Of a stretch of DNA of 60,973 nt, positions 1 through 10,118 are shown piece after piece. The notes under the pieces were generated by a model, which searched no databases, was not told the origin of the DNA, and saw nothing but the letters and a program-made list of their open reading frames with translations. The DNA lies in contig JANYIQ010000128.1 of the NCBI GenBank assembly GCA_025362575.1, positions 1-60,973 on the forward strand. Direction: 5' to 3'. Made by a program: the position numbers and the translations under genes. This stretch comes from Bacteroidia bacterium. GTDB taxonomy: Bacteria; Bacteroidota; Bacteroidia; B-17B0; Aurantibacillaceae. Within the stretch, counting starts at the first letter, position 1; each line of letters opens with the position of its first letter.

Positions 1-1025
1 ACGTACAGCCGCACTCGGGTGCACAAGCCAACGCCGCCGTAATGTTAGGAGTTTTAAAACCAGGTGATACCATTTTAGGATTCAACCTATCTCACGGTGG
101 ACACCTTACCCACGGATCGCCCGTGAATTTTTCAGGTAAATTATACCGCCCCACTTTTTATGGTGTTGAAGAAAGTACAGGAAGAATTAATTACGATACC
201 GTTGAAGCAACTGCAAAAACCGAAAAACCAAAACTCATCATTTGTGGTGCCTCTGCCAATTCACGCGATTGGGATTACGTGCGTTTACGTAAAATTGCTG
301 ATAGTGTTGGGGCTTTATTGATGGCCGACATTTCTCATCCATCCGGTTTAATCGCAAAAGGAATTTTAAATGATCCATTGCCACATTGCCACATTGTTAC
401 TACGACCACACATAAAACATTACGCGGTCCTCGCGGCGGTATGATCATGATGGGTAAAGATTTTGAAAATCCATGGGGAGATAAAACCCCGAAAGGAGAA
501 ATAAAAATGATGAGCGCCATTTTAGATGCTGCTGTTTTCCCGGGTACACAAGGCGGACCGTTAGAGCACGTTATTGCATCAAAGGCTATTGCTTTTGGCG
601 AAGCCTTAAGTGATGATTACATGATCTATTGCGTGCAGGTAATTAAAAATGCGCAAACCATGGCGAATGCGTTGATCGCAAAAGGTTACAAAATCATTTC
701 AGGTGGTACCGATAACCATTGCATGCTCATAGATCTTCGTAGTAAAAATATTACCGGGAAAGAAGCTGAGAAAGCTTTAGGCGAAGCGGATATTACTGTA
801 AATAAGAACATGGTACCTTTTGATGATAAATCGCCATTTGTTACTTCAGGTATTCGGATCGGATCGCCGGCAATAACTTCTCGTGGTTTAAAGGAAAAGG
901 ATTGTTTGAAGGTGGTTGAATTAATTGATGCCGCTTTGATGAACAGAAATAACCCAAAAGAGTTATTAAAGATCAGAAAAAAAGTAAATACCATGATGGA
1001 AAAACGCCCATTATTTATAGAATAA
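1..1025 (+). CDS. glyA: Serine hydroxymethyltransferase, 5'-truncated by the window edge
   Basis: PLP enzyme that interconverts serine and glycine and charges tetrahydrofolate with a one-carbon unit, in the cytoplasm. The reading frame is open from base 3 ([13 protein letters not shown]), which matches the conserved SHMT stretch before the first in-frame ATG at 42, so the gene begins outside the window. The PLP-lysine motif [14 protein letters not shown] is intact, as are the downstream [11 protein letters not shown] and SGIRIGSPA blocks. About 340 residues of a usual 420-430 are present. A strong terminator follows directly. The identification is secure; only the missing N-terminus is unknown. 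Confidence 0.96.
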   Translation, partial: VQPHSGAQANAAVMLGVLKPGDTILGFNLSHGGHLTHGSPVNFSGKLYRPTFYGVEESTGRINYDTVEATAKTEKPKLIICGASANSRDWDYVRLRKIADSVGALLMADISHPSGLIAKGILNDPLPHCHIVTTTTHKTLRGPRGGMIMMGKDFENPWGDKTPKGEIKMMSAILDAAVFPGTQGGPLEHVIASKAIAFGEALSDDYMIYCVQVIKNAQTMANALIAKGYKIISGGTDNHCMLIDLRSKNITGKEAEKALGEADITVNKNMVPFDDKSPFVTSGIRIGSPAITSRGLKEKDCLKVVELIDAALMNRNNPKELLKIRKKVNTMMEKRPLFIE

Positions 1026-1044
1026 TTAATTAATTATATGAATT

Positions 1045-1088
1045 AAACGCCCCTCATTCGTTACCACGATAAAGGGGCGTTTTAGTTT
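1045..1088 (+). terminator. Rho-independent terminator of glyA
   Basis: A perfect 10-bp stem (AAACGCCCCT at 1045-1054 with AGGGGCGTTT at 1073-1082) is followed by TAGTTTAA. It lies 20 bp after the glyA stop and ends just before the TTG start of the next gene, so that gene must rely on read-through or on a promoter hidden within the hairpin region. Confidence 0.8.
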
Positions 1089-1093
1089 AAGGC

Positions 1094-2176
1094 TTGAAAA
1101 AACTGATCCTCATATTTATTTGTTCCTCGCTGGCGTTATCCGCTCAGTTCAGGCAGGATACGTCCAAAAATCTAAACTACCTTATTATTCCCGCTCTTTT
1201 TAGAACACCTGAAACCGGATTCGCGTATGGTTTATCTGGCTCCTTGTCGTTCAAAACAACTCATAAAAACGATTCTCTAACAAGAACCTCGATAATACAA
1301 GGCCTTGCCATTTTTACGCAACGACAACAAAATGTTCAAGCTATTGATGCTTCTATTTTTTTTCCAAAGGAAAAATACATCCTTTATCTAATGATATCTC
1401 ACAGCTATTTTCCGGATAAATTTTGGGGTATTGGACCAAATACCAAAGACGAATATAAATGCAGATACTCGTTTAATCAACTTCATATCCTTCCGCATTT
1501 CAAAATTAAAGTTGCCAAAAATATTTTTGTAGGCTTGATCTTTGAGTATCAAAATTTATATTTTGTCAATAGCCGAGACCCCGGAAGCATTTTTGATACG
1601 AGCGATTTCGTTGGTAAAAAGCCTTACATTGTTTCAGGTGGAGGATTCAGTTTTAGCTATGATTCCAGAAACTCTTCCTTTTGGCCAACAAAAGGGTTCT
1701 TTTTTCAAACTATGTTGACGTCTTTTAATAAAGCGATAGGCTCCAATTTTGATGTTTATAAATCAGTAACCGACATTCGCTATTTCCGGAAATTTTTTCA
1801 AAACACAGTTCTGGCAATGCAGCTTTACAACTATTCTACCATTGGAGATTGCCCCATAAGAGAATTAGCCATGCTTGGCGGCTCAAATAATATGAGAGGT
1901 TTTTATCAAGGAAGATTTCGCGACAACAGCATGGTAACGTTCATTACCGAAATTCGGCAGCCAATATATGATAGAATAAGTGCCTGCGCTTTTGGCGGCA
2001 TTGGAAATGTTTACAAAAACATAAATGAATTTCAAAATACGCATTTAAAGTACAGTTATGGTCTCGGTATAAGGCTTGCTTTACTCAAAAAAGAAAGGTT
2101 AAACTTGAGAGTTGATTACGGCTATTCAGACAAATACAATCACGGATTTTATTTCACTGCCGGCGAATGTTTTTAA
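1094..2176 (+). CDS. Omp85/BamA-like outer-membrane beta-barrel protein (surface antigen D15 type)
   Basis: Predicted outer-membrane barrel of 360 residues. The start is TTG: the codon next to it upstream is a TAA stop, and the TTG gives a clean signal peptide (KKLILIFICSSLALSAQ). The protein is built of alternating amphipathic beta strands. Near residue 280 it has a segment (LGGSNNMRGFYQGRFRDN) that resembles the (L/V)RGF plus gryrD motif of Omp85-family barrels, and it ends in an aromatic strand. There is no room for POTRA domains, so it looks like the barrel-only family common in Bacteroidota rather than BamA itself. Substrate unknown. Its 3' end is 10 bp from the convergent transpeptidase gene. 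Confidence 0.75.
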   Translation: MKKLILIFICSSLALSAQFRQDTSKNLNYLIIPALFRTPETGFAYGLSGSLSFKTTHKNDSLTRTSIIQGLAIFTQRQQNVQAIDASIFFPKEKYILYLMISHSYFPDKFWGIGPNTKDEYKCRYSFNQLHILPHFKIKVAKNIFVGLIFEYQNLYFVNSRDPGSIFDTSDFVGKKPYIVSGGGFSFSYDSRNSSFWPTKGFFFQTMLTSFNKAIGSNFDVYKSVTDIRYFRKFFQNTVLAMQLYNYSTIGDCPIRELAMLGGSNNMRGFYQGRFRDNSMVTFITEIRQPIYDRISACAFGGIGNVYKNINEFQNTHLKYSYGLGIRLALLKKERLNLRVDYGYSDKYNHGFYFTAGECF

Positions 2177-2186
2177 TCAGGAAATC

Positions 2187-3872
2187 CTATTTATAAACCA
2201 TCTTCATCATCTTTTCATCTTTACGATAAATGTCGATATAAAAATGCAATCCCGTTGAATCATCAGCACGCACCGTATAATACTTTATAAAAATGGGTAC
2301 AGGTTTTTTTATGTTAATTTGTCGTTGTATAGGCGTTACAAAAGATTCCATTAAAGTATCATAAGGAATTTTCAGTGTGTCGTCACGTATCAAAAACCTG
2401 GCCGTTTCAATGAATTTTTCGAGGCGCACACAGCCATGGCTCTGCCAGCGGTAAAAAGTTTTAAAATAACGCTTGCTGTTTGTGTCGTGCATGTACACGC
2501 CGTATTTATTGTGGAAATTAAACTTACAGATGCCTAAGCTATTATCTCCTCCGATGCGCTGACGAAATTTAAAAGGCAAATAATCTTTAGTGTATTTTTT
2601 CCATTTCAGTTTTGAAATATCCAATACCCTTCCCTTTCCATCCACGCATTCAAAACCTTTTCTTCGTAAATAACTTGTATCGGCCTGTACCATTGGCAAG
2701 ATCTCTTTCCAGGCAATGCTGTATGGCACACTCCAGTATGGATAGACCAGCATGTAATTGATCTTGCTTTTTACCAATGGTGTTTGTGTTTCGGGTTTTC
2801 CAACCACAACATTCGATCTTAAAACCAAAGTGTCAATTTTTTTCTTTTTGTCGTACTCCCAGATGTGCAGATCGGCCGAGGGAATGTTGACCCAGAAATA
2901 TTTTTTAGGGAACTCCCTTGGCTCCCAACGCCAACGCTCTAAAGCCATTTCCATTTGGCGGATTATTTTTTCTTTATTATAGCCTAAAGCCTGTTTAGTG
3001 TATTTTCCCAATTTACCATCGGGCTCCAGGTTAATTTTTTTCTGGAATTTTTTAATGGCCTTTGCAAGTTTCACACTGTCGTTCCCTTTCGTCAGACTGT
3101 CATAATCACCGGTAATAAGCAATCGGTTCTTAATTTGACTGTACAATAAATTTGTATCCTGAACATTCACGAACGAGATCGAATCCCAATCGAGTTTCTC
3201 ATTATCCAGAATGTATTTATGAAGTTCGTGTTTCAGAAATTTGTAGCCTTCGTGCTGTGGCTCAAGTGAATCAAACGCTGTCCGTAATTTTTTATGTTCT
3301 ATTCCAAACTTTAAAATGCTCACCCAGTTCGTATCCAGTTTTTTCGGATTCCATTCCAGCAATAAACTGTCGGGATAAAATCTTCCCTTGTTCAAATGCG
3401 CTCCAAATTTAAAATAAGCATCGCTCAGCAAGATCTCACTTTCGGCCAGGGCAAAAGCATCGAACATACTATCCTTTACATTGAACCATTTTTGATTCAG
3501 CTCTGTTAAACGTTTGTAGTTATAATCGTTCAGGTACAAACCATAATACCTGGCATCTGCAATGAGTTTAATAAGAGAATCGCCAAGTTCTGTATATTTT
3601 CCTTTATTCGTAAAAAGTAAGGCTTTGTCTTTATAAAGATCTTTATAGTAAGCAATGGTGTTTACAGTATCGTTGACTAAAATAAGTTCGTGATCGTTTA
3701 CCTGTTTGGAAAACATGTCTGCAATTTCATCAGAAACCGATGCATTTACATCCTGGATCTTTCTTACAATAATTTTTTTCTCTTCTACTTTCTTTTCTTC
3801 TTCCTTACAGGAGTTCAAAAAAACGAAAGCAACAATAAAAAAATAAAGTATCGAAAATTGTTTAAACGGCAT
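2187..3872 (-). CDS. L,D-transpeptidase (YcbB/LdtD type), lipoprotein
   Basis: Cell-wall enzyme predicted to form 3-3 crosslinks or attach proteins to peptidoglycan, anchored in the periplasm as a lipoprotein. It has an N-terminal hydrophobic stretch with a lipobox-like end (FLNSC, Cys22). A scaffold region follows, then a peptidoglycan-binding domain (KKFQKKINLEPDGKLGKYTKQAL, near residues 272-296). The YkuD catalytic domain carries SHGCVR with nucleophile Cys481 and His479. The length of 561 residues fits the YcbB family. It is monocistronic here and convergent with the barrel gene. Family assignment is firm; the exact crosslink made is not shown. Confidence 0.88.
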   Translation of the reverse strand: MPFKQFSILYFFIVAFVFLNSCKEEEKKVEEKKIIVRKIQDVNASVSDEIADMFSKQVNDHELILVNDTVNTIAYYKDLYKDKALLFTNKGKYTELGDSLIKLIADARYYGLYLNDYNYKRLTELNQKWFNVKDSMFDAFALAESEILLSDAYFKFGAHLNKGRFYPDSLLLEWNPKKLDTNWVSILKFGIEHKKLRTAFDSLEPQHEGYKFLKHELHKYILDNEKLDWDSISFVNVQDTNLLYSQIKNRLLITGDYDSLTKGNDSVKLAKAIKKFQKKINLEPDGKLGKYTKQALGYNKEKIIRQMEMALERWRWEPREFPKKYFWVNIPSADLHIWEYDKKKKIDTLVLRSNVVVGKPETQTPLVKSKINYMLVYPYWSVPYSIAWKEILPMVQADTSYLRRKGFECVDGKGRVLDISKLKWKKYTKDYLPFKFRQRIGGDNSLGICKFNFHNKYGVYMHDTNSKRYFKTFYRWQSHGCVRLEKFIETARFLIRDDTLKIPYDTLMESFVTPIQRQINIKKPVPIFIKYYTVRADDSTGLHFYIDIYRKDEKMMKMVYK

Positions 3873-4014
3873 GAAAGGCTATTAAGGATTAAAATTAACA
3901 ATAATAGCGTTTGATAAAACAGGCGAAAGTGAAACTAAATGGATTTTTGCATTGAAATATGGCTTCAGGGAACAAAATGGAACGCGGATGACACTGAAAA
4001 ATCGGATAAAAGCG

Positions 4015-4051
4015 GCATACCTGTCAAAGTTTAAAATTTTGACAGGTATGC
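4015..4051 (-). terminator. Hairpin at the end of the efflux operon
   Basis: A perfect 14-bp inverted repeat, GCATACCTGTCAAA at 4015-4028 with TTTGACAGGTATGC at 4038-4051 (9-nt loop), starts 12 bp after the RND pump stop. Read on the minus strand it is followed by CGCTTTTATCC, a modest T run, so it probably ends the efflux operon. Confidence 0.6.
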
Positions 4052-4062
4052 TGACAGGCGCT

Positions 4063-7000
4063 TTAATAATCCAAATTTCCGTAATCCAGCTTTTTTCTTT
4101 GCAGCCAAAGAACCAAACGGCAGGCACCAATGAATAGAGGAACATACATCAACACTTTTGGAAGATCGTAGTGTGCCAGAATAATAACAGCTTTACGTTT
4201 TAAACGTTCAGCAATTAAATACATTGCCGGCACCAATAACAAAGTTAAGAATGTTGCGAAACTCAAACCAAAGATCATGGTCCAGCTTAAAGGCCCCCAA
4301 AACACAACGTTATCTCCACCAAAATGGATGTTCGGTGAAAAATGCGCCAACAATTCCTCAAAATCAATATTCAATCCAACTGCTAAAGGGATCAAGCCTA
4401 AAATAGCAGCAGTTGCAGTTAATATAACCGGGGTCATACGTGTACGGCCTGCATCAACAGTTGCATCCCATAAACTCACACCTTTGGCACGGGCCTCTTC
4501 GGCAAACTCCACGAGCAAAATTCCATTCCGCACCACAATTCCCGCTAAGGCCACAATACCAATACCGGTCATAACAATACTCATGTCCATTTTAAATATG
4601 GCTGTACCTAATAGTACACCGATCACACTTAAAATAATTTCTGACAAAATAATAATTGATTTACCGATAGAATTAAACTGAATTACAAGCACCAGCAAAA
4701 TAATTCCGATCGAGGTCATTAAAGCACCGCCCAAGAACGCGCCTGTTTCTGCTTGCTCTTCTTGTTGCCCTGTAAATTTAACTTCAACTGAACCTGTAGG
4801 TTTAAAATCTTTCGCTGCTTCCTGAACTTTAGCAACTACGTTATTCGCATTAAATCCTTCGAGTACATCCGACGCTAAAGTGATCACGCGTTTATTCTGT
4901 TTACGTTTTATTCCACCATAGGTGTTTTCGTAGCGAATATCACAAAATGCTGATAGAGGAACTGAACGCAACATGCCGCCCATGTTCATGTCACGGAACG
5001 TAATTTTCAAATTCTTAATTTGCTCAACATTGGTACGTTGTTCGTATTTATAACGCAACTGGATCGGATATTCATCATTAGCATCTCTGAATTTGCTTGG
5101 GTTATCAATACCGAAAACCGCTTTACGGATCTCCATGGCCAATTGCGCAGAAGAAATTCCTTCGCGGTTAGCGCGCTCACGATTGATATCGAAAATGATT
5201 TCAGGTTTGTTATCCACAAAGTCTGTTTTTAATTCTGCAACTCCTGGAACTTCTGCTGCTTCAATAAAGCGCTTTAACGCTTTTGCATTACTAACCAGCT
5301 CTTCAAATTTATCACCTTTGATTTCTATGTTGATGGGCTTGGAAACCGGTGGACCAGCTTGCTCCTTATTACAAGTAATGTCAGCGCCTGCAATGTTCCA
5401 TTTATAAGCCTGTAATTTCTTCAGATATTCCATTGTGCTCTTTCCGTGGCGTTCGCTGAACTGCACAAAGTTGATAGCGATCTTTCCGCGATTGGAATAA
5501 GAGCTCTGATCTTCATCCTGAGGATCGGTTACACCAATGGTTACGTTTGTGATCAAAGAAGAAACGATCTCATTATTCTCACCAATAATGCCATTCACTT
5601 TTTTCTCTACCTCTTTCATTACCTCATTGGTTTTAGAAGGATCTGTTCCTTCCGGCAATTTTACATACACGAAGATGTTATTTGGATCGCCTTGCGGGAA
5701 GAACACAACATTTGGCTTACGAACATTCATCAATACAATTGATAAAATAAATAAACCTAATGTCATGAATAATAATTTGCCCGGACGTTTTAATCCCCAT
5801 ATCAATAAATTGGTATAACCGCGCTGAAATGCCGGCCATGCTTTGGTCTGGAAATTTTCTATGACCTTGTATAAGAATAAACGGTGAATTACCATGAATA
5901 AAGCGAAGAACACCATGAGGTTACCAAAAGCCATGCTTCCTTTAACATAAAATAAAAATGCTGCAATTGCATAAACCAATAAACGCAGCCAGGCCTTACG
6001 GTTAATGCCTCCGTAATTTTTCTTTTCCTCGTCGTGAGACTTCATGAAATCAACCGCAAATACAGGGTTAATGATATAGGCAACAAATAAAGATGCAACT
6101 AATGTTATGATCAAAGTAACAGGTAAAAAGAACATGAATTTCCCGATAACACCGGTCCAGAACGCAAGCGGAATAAAGGGCGCCAAAGTTGTTATGGTGC
6201 CGCTTAACACAGGCAAAAACACTTCGCCGGCAGCCATTTTCGCGGCAGTTTTAATGTCCTTCTTACCATTATCAAATATACGATGTGTGTTCTCGATCAC
6301 CACAATGGCATCATCCACAACGATACCCAGAGCCAATAAAAATCCAAAGAGTACGATCATATTCATGGTAAAGCCAATACTTGGCATGAATAAAAACGCG
6401 ATGAACATAGACAAAGGAACTGAAAGAGCAACGAACAGAGCGTTAGTAACTCCCATGAAGAACATTAAGATCAAGGTTACCAGAATGAATCCGATGATAA
6501 TGGTGTTTATCAGGTCATGCAAAGTGATCTTAGTTTTATCCGATTGATCAGCCGTAATTTTAATATCGATATTACTTGGGAAAGAAGTTTTCTTAAGTTC
6601 TTCGATCGTCGCTTTAATTTTATCAGATGCTGAAATTAAGTTTTCGCCGGCACGTTTAATAACGTTCAAAGTGATCACATTTTTTCCGGCCAACCTTGCA
6701 AAACTTTCTGCTTCTCGCACTGTATCCACTACATCCGCAAAATCCTTTAAGTATAATCTTGCTCCTGATTGCGAACCGATCACGATGTTCTTTAATTCAT
6801 CTATAGTCTTAAATTCGTTCTTAACACTGATCGTACGTTTCGTTCCATCCATAGGGATCTGGCCACCGCTTATGGTGATATTTTCAGAACCTATCGCGCG
6901 CTCCAGATCCTGCATGCCTAACTGCGCTGCCTGCATCTTGAACATGTCTAAGTTTATCTGAATTTCTCGATCAGGCGCACCCACCATTTTAACCTCGGTA

Positions 7001-7524
7001 ATTTCTTTTAAGCTTTCTATTCTATCTTTCAGGTCATCTGCGTATTCTTTTAATTTATTCAGATCAATGTCTCCGGCAATATTGATGTACATGATGGGCA
7101 ATTCTGAAAATGCCAATTCTTTTATAAAAGGCTGACGTGATAATCCGGTTGGAAGATCGGATTTTGCCTCATCCACTTTATCTTTTACCGATTGGCGTGC
7201 TTTATCAATTTTAACATCGGTATTAAATTCTACGGTAATTAAAGAAACGTCCTGCATGGAGTTACTCGTTAATTTCTTAACTCCCGGGATTGATTTCAAC
7301 TTCTTTTCTAAAGGCTTGGTAACTGTATTTTCGATGTTACTTGGCGAGTTACCTGCGTAAACCGTACTCACGAAAAATTTCGGTACAACAATATCCGGAA
7401 AGCTTTCTTTCGGTAATTTATTGTAAGAGGAAATACCTGCAAAGGTTATGATGATAGTTAAGATATAGACCGCTGTTTTGTTGTCTATTGCCCAACTGCT
7501 TGGTTTAAATTGTTTGAAATCCAT
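4063..7524 (-). CDS. RND-family efflux transporter, inner-membrane permease (AcrB/MexB-like)
   Basis: Proton-driven pump of a tripartite efflux system in the inner membrane. The layout is the usual RND duplication: TM1 near residues 12-30, a large periplasmic loop, TM2-6, a second loop, then the C-terminal TM group. The proton-relay pair is present as Asp404-Asp405 in ALGIVVDDAIVVIENTHR. At 1153 residues it is about 100 longer than AcrB. The extra length includes two additional hydrophobic stretches (about residues 510-560) between the halves, in the TM6-TM7 linker, a point worth modelling. It is the last gene of the TetR-TolC-adaptor-RND operon. Substrate cannot be read from the sequence. 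Confidence 0.93.
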   Translation of the reverse strand: MDFKQFKPSSWAIDNKTAVYILTIIITFAGISSYNKLPKESFPDIVVPKFFVSTVYAGNSPSNIENTVTKPLEKKLKSIPGVKKLTSNSMQDVSLITVEFNTDVKIDKARQSVKDKVDEAKSDLPTGLSRQPFIKELAFSELPIMYINIAGDIDLNKLKEYADDLKDRIESLKEITEVKMVGAPDREIQINLDMFKMQAAQLGMQDLERAIGSENITISGGQIPMDGTKRTISVKNEFKTIDELKNIVIGSQSGARLYLKDFADVVDTVREAESFARLAGKNVITLNVIKRAGENLISASDKIKATIEELKKTSFPSNIDIKITADQSDKTKITLHDLINTIIIGFILVTLILMFFMGVTNALFVALSVPLSMFIAFLFMPSIGFTMNMIVLFGFLLALGIVVDDAIVVIENTHRIFDNGKKDIKTAAKMAAGEVFLPVLSGTITTLAPFIPLAFWTGVIGKFMFFLPVTLIITLVASLFVAYIINPVFAVDFMKSHDEEKKNYGGINRKAWLRLLVYAIAAFLFYVKGSMAFGNLMVFFALFMVIHRLFLYKVIENFQTKAWPAFQRGYTNLLIWGLKRPGKLLFMTLGLFILSIVLMNVRKPNVVFFPQGDPNNIFVYVKLPEGTDPSKTNEVMKEVEKKVNGIIGENNEIVSSLITNVTIGVTDPQDEDQSSYSNRGKIAINFVQFSERHGKSTMEYLKKLQAYKWNIAGADITCNKEQAGPPVSKPINIEIKGDKFEELVSNAKALKRFIEAAEVPGVAELKTDFVDNKPEIIFDINRERANREGISSAQLAMEIRKAVFGIDNPSKFRDANDEYPIQLRYKYEQRTNVEQIKNLKITFRDMNMGGMLRSVPLSAFCDIRYENTYGGIKRKQNKRVITLASDVLEGFNANNVVAKVQEAAKDFKPTGSVEVKFTGQQEEQAETGAFLGGALMTSIGIILLVLVIQFNSIGKSIIILSEIILSVIGVLLGTAIFKMDMSIVMTGIGIVALAGIVVRNGILLVEFAEEARAKGVSLWDATVDAGRTRMTPVILTATAAILGLIPLAVGLNIDFEELLAHFSPNIHFGGDNVVFWGPLSWTMIFGLSFATFLTLLLVPAMYLIAERLKRKAVIILAHYDLPKVLMYVPLFIGACRLVLWLQRKKLDYGNLDY

Positions 7525-7619
7525 TGTTTTCAGTATTGAGTTTGCAGTTTACAGTTTGCAGATCCCGATAATTATCCGGACTGCCCGCTGCCGCTGCCTA
7601 CTATTTTAATTTATAATTT

Positions 7620-8744
7620 CTAGTTCTTAACCTTGATAGCGTCTCCTTCATTAAGTCCATCATAGCCGGATGTTATCAATAGGTCAGTGTCACTCAACCC
7701 TTCTTTAATTTCAACAACTCCGTTGTATTCTCTTCCTAAAGTAATGTTACGTTTGGCTGCTTTTTTGCCATCTGCAATTAAAACAAAGGTCTGACCTTTA
7801 AGATCTTTTTGAATGTAATTTAATGGTACCGAAATAACCGGTTTCTCTGATCTATAATCGTTAATGTTCAAAATGGCGATCTGATTAGGATGAAATTCTT
7901 TTTTGTTATCCAATAAGATCTCAACTCCAAATGTTCTGTTCAAAGCACTGATGGCCCTTGCAGAATAATTTACAGATGATACCAACGTATCTTTTGAATC
8001 CGGAAAACGGATCAACACCTCATCACCTTTATGAACTTTAGAAGCATAGCTCTCTGCAAGATCAGCCTTCACTTTTAAGTTATTGAAATTAATAACGCGA
8101 ATAGCCGGCATGCCCGGTGCAGTGAGCTGCCCCAATTTAATATCGACTGCATCAACGGTCCCGTCGATAGGAGAAATGATCTTGGACATACGAACTTGTT
8201 CCTGTACGCTTCCCATTTTTTTCTCCATACTCTCTTTTTGGGTTTTAGCTTGCAAGAATTGTATCTCAGTTCCTATTTTCTGATCCCACAATGCTTTTTG
8301 TTTTTCATACAATTGATTTACCAGATCTAAATTGGTTTGCATGTCAGATAATGCCTGCTGCATGGCACGAGCATCTGTTTCGGCCAATACCTGTCCTTTA
8401 CTTACTTCATCGCCCACCTTCACATTTATTTTTGTGATGGTGCCCGGCATTTCTGCAGAGATAGCTACGTTCTCGTCCGCATCAACACGACCCTGAACAT
8501 TAATGTAGGTTTTAAAAACGGTTGGAATAATTGCATTGGCTTCTACCAATACAGACTTGCTCGCCGAATCACCTTCGAGTTTTGATATCTGTGTAGCGAG
8601 GCTGGCAAGCTCAGTTTTTAACTCGGCTTGTTTCTTTTTTAATGCTTCCAGATTGTTTGAGTCATCACCACCACCGCAAGATGAAAGAATAAGACCAAGT
8701 GCCAAGGCGGCAACAGAAAGATTTTTTAATTTTAATTGTGACAT
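7620..8744 (-). CDS. Periplasmic adaptor (membrane fusion protein) of the RND pump
   Basis: Lipoprotein adaptor linking the RND pump to the TolC channel. Its signal sequence ends in a lipobox (LILSSC, Cys23) and is followed by a short coiled coil. The lipoyl half-motifs are visible (PGTITKINVKVGDEVSKGQVLAE and ISPIDGTVDAVDIKLGQLTAPG), separated by an alpha hairpin, then a beta-barrel and a membrane-proximal domain. The 374-residue length is typical for the family. It sits 20 bp after the tolC-like gene. The 95-bp gap to the RND gene contains a simple TTTGCAG-TTTACAG-TTTGCAG repeat and no gene. Confidence 0.92.
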   Translation of the reverse strand: MSQLKLKNLSVAALALGLILSSCGGGDDSNNLEALKKKQAELKTELASLATQISKLEGDSASKSVLVEANAIIPTVFKTYINVQGRVDADENVAISAEMPGTITKINVKVGDEVSKGQVLAETDARAMQQALSDMQTNLDLVNQLYEKQKALWDQKIGTEIQFLQAKTQKESMEKKMGSVQEQVRMSKIISPIDGTVDAVDIKLGQLTAPGMPAIRVINFNNLKVKADLAESYASKVHKGDEVLIRFPDSKDTLVSSVNYSARAISALNRTFGVEILLDNKKEFHPNQIAILNINDYRSEKPVISVPLNYIQKDLKGQTFVLIADGKKAAKRNITLGREYNGVVEIKEGLSDTDLLITSGYDGLNEGDAIKVKN

Positions 8745-8764
8745 ATTTTTGTTTTTTAATATTG

Positions 8765-10102
8765 TTATTTTACAAGCGCCCCTGTTGCTTTAAGGTAATC
8801 CGTTTTTGCGATCAGTAAATCATATAAGGCTCCAAAATAATTTGTTTCCGCTTCTTTAATGGAGGTCTGGGCATTGATCAATTCAGTATTTGAACCAACT
8901 CCTGCCGTATATTTTTTTTGTGTTACCTCAAATATGCTTTGAGCCAGTTCAAGATTTCTCTTTTGAGTTTGAATACTTGATAAGGCATTATTATAGGTGA
9001 TAGAAGCCATAGAAGCTTCCAATTCAGCGGCCATTTTAAACTGAGTGATACTATTATTATTTTTAGTCAATGCAATTTTTGCCTGCTGAATTCTGCTGTA
9101 ACGCTGAAATCCATTAAACAAATTCAAATTAAGAGTGGCGCCGATCAAAGAAATATTATACCAGTCCTTTGAAGCATCAAACAGATCGAATTCGGTTCGT
9201 TGCGCATTATAGTTCAATGCTCCATATGCAGCTATGGTAGGTAAGGCGCCCCATTTTAAGCGCTTTACGTCAATATCAAGCATTACGCCCTGTGTTTCCA
9301 GCAATTTCAATTCTGAACGTGATGAGATATCAGGCTTCATACCAAGATTCTCGAATTTTCCTGAATCCATATTAAGTGAATCGCTCAAAATTAAATTATC
9401 TGAACCTTTATATCCCATTTGGAATTTCAATAACAATTCACTCATTTGGATCAATCGATCTACTTTCTCTTTTTCGGACATTAAATTATTTAGAGTTACC
9501 TCTATTCTGTCAACATCAATTTTCTCCACAAATCCCTGAGCGTTCAATGCCTTAGTGTCAGAAAATACTTTTTGGAGTTTAACAACATTTGCATCTAAAA
9601 GTTTTACCCTTTCCTTACTAACCAATACGCCATAGTATGCTTTGGTAACTTGCGCGGCAACTTCAGATTTGGTGCGAGTTATACTTATCGTGCTTAAATT
9701 AACCAATTGTTTTGCGGCCTTTGTCCCGAAAAAATAATCGGTACTGAATACCAGCTGCGAGGCACTTAGGCCCACCGTTGCGTTGTATTTTGTTCCGAAT
9801 TTTACAGGAATAAAACTACCCGCCGGACCGCCAAAAAACTGAGCCGGTAATAACGAAGTCGGAATATTAATGTAATCCTTAAAATCAACACTGCTGCTGA
9901 TCTGGGGATAACCTACCGAAAGAAGCTCCCGTTTTCTGTAAACACTGCTCGTTGCGTCCAATTCGGAGTTAAGTACACTGGGACTGTTCTTAAAAGCATA
10001 ATCCACAGCTTGCTGAAGGCTATAAGCACTTCCACCGCTGCCGGTTTGAGCCTTGCTGCCTATGCAAAAAACCAGTAGTAATGATGTAACAATTTTTTTC
10101 AT
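8765..10102 (-). CDS. TolC-family outer-membrane efflux channel
   Basis: Outer-membrane exit duct of the tripartite pump. Signal peptide MKKIVTSLLLVFCIGSKAQ is followed by two repeated outer-membrane-efflux-protein halves rich in helix (QLVNLSTISITRTKSEVAAQVTKAYYGVL, and the matching TYNNALSSIQTQKRNLELAQSIFEVTQKKY with TELINAQTSIKEAETNY). Length 445 residues, as expected. It lies between the TetR regulator (16 bp upstream) and the adaptor (20 bp downstream), so all four genes are probably one transcript. Confidence 0.92.
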   Translation of the reverse strand: MKKIVTSLLLVFCIGSKAQTGSGGSAYSLQQAVDYAFKNSPSVLNSELDATSSVYRKRELLSVGYPQISSSVDFKDYINIPTSLLPAQFFGGPAGSFIPVKFGTKYNATVGLSASQLVFSTDYFFGTKAAKQLVNLSTISITRTKSEVAAQVTKAYYGVLVSKERVKLLDANVVKLQKVFSDTKALNAQGFVEKIDVDRIEVTLNNLMSEKEKVDRLIQMSELLLKFQMGYKGSDNLILSDSLNMDSGKFENLGMKPDISSRSELKLLETQGVMLDIDVKRLKWGALPTIAAYGALNYNAQRTEFDLFDASKDWYNISLIGATLNLNLFNGFQRYSRIQQAKIALTKNNNSITQFKMAAELEASMASITYNNALSSIQTQKRNLELAQSIFEVTQKKYTAGVGSNTELINAQTSIKEAETNYFGALYDLLIAKTDYLKATGALVK

Positions 10103-10118
10103 TTCTTTATTTTAAATT

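Noticed and set aside
3952-4137. Plus-strand frame of 61 codons
   Set aside because: It runs across the hairpin and into the 3' end of the efflux pump gene on the other strand; it has no family resemblance.
6107-6547. Plus-strand frame antisense to the RND pump
   Set aside because: It mirrors a transmembrane-coding region on the opposite strand, which produces open frames by composition.
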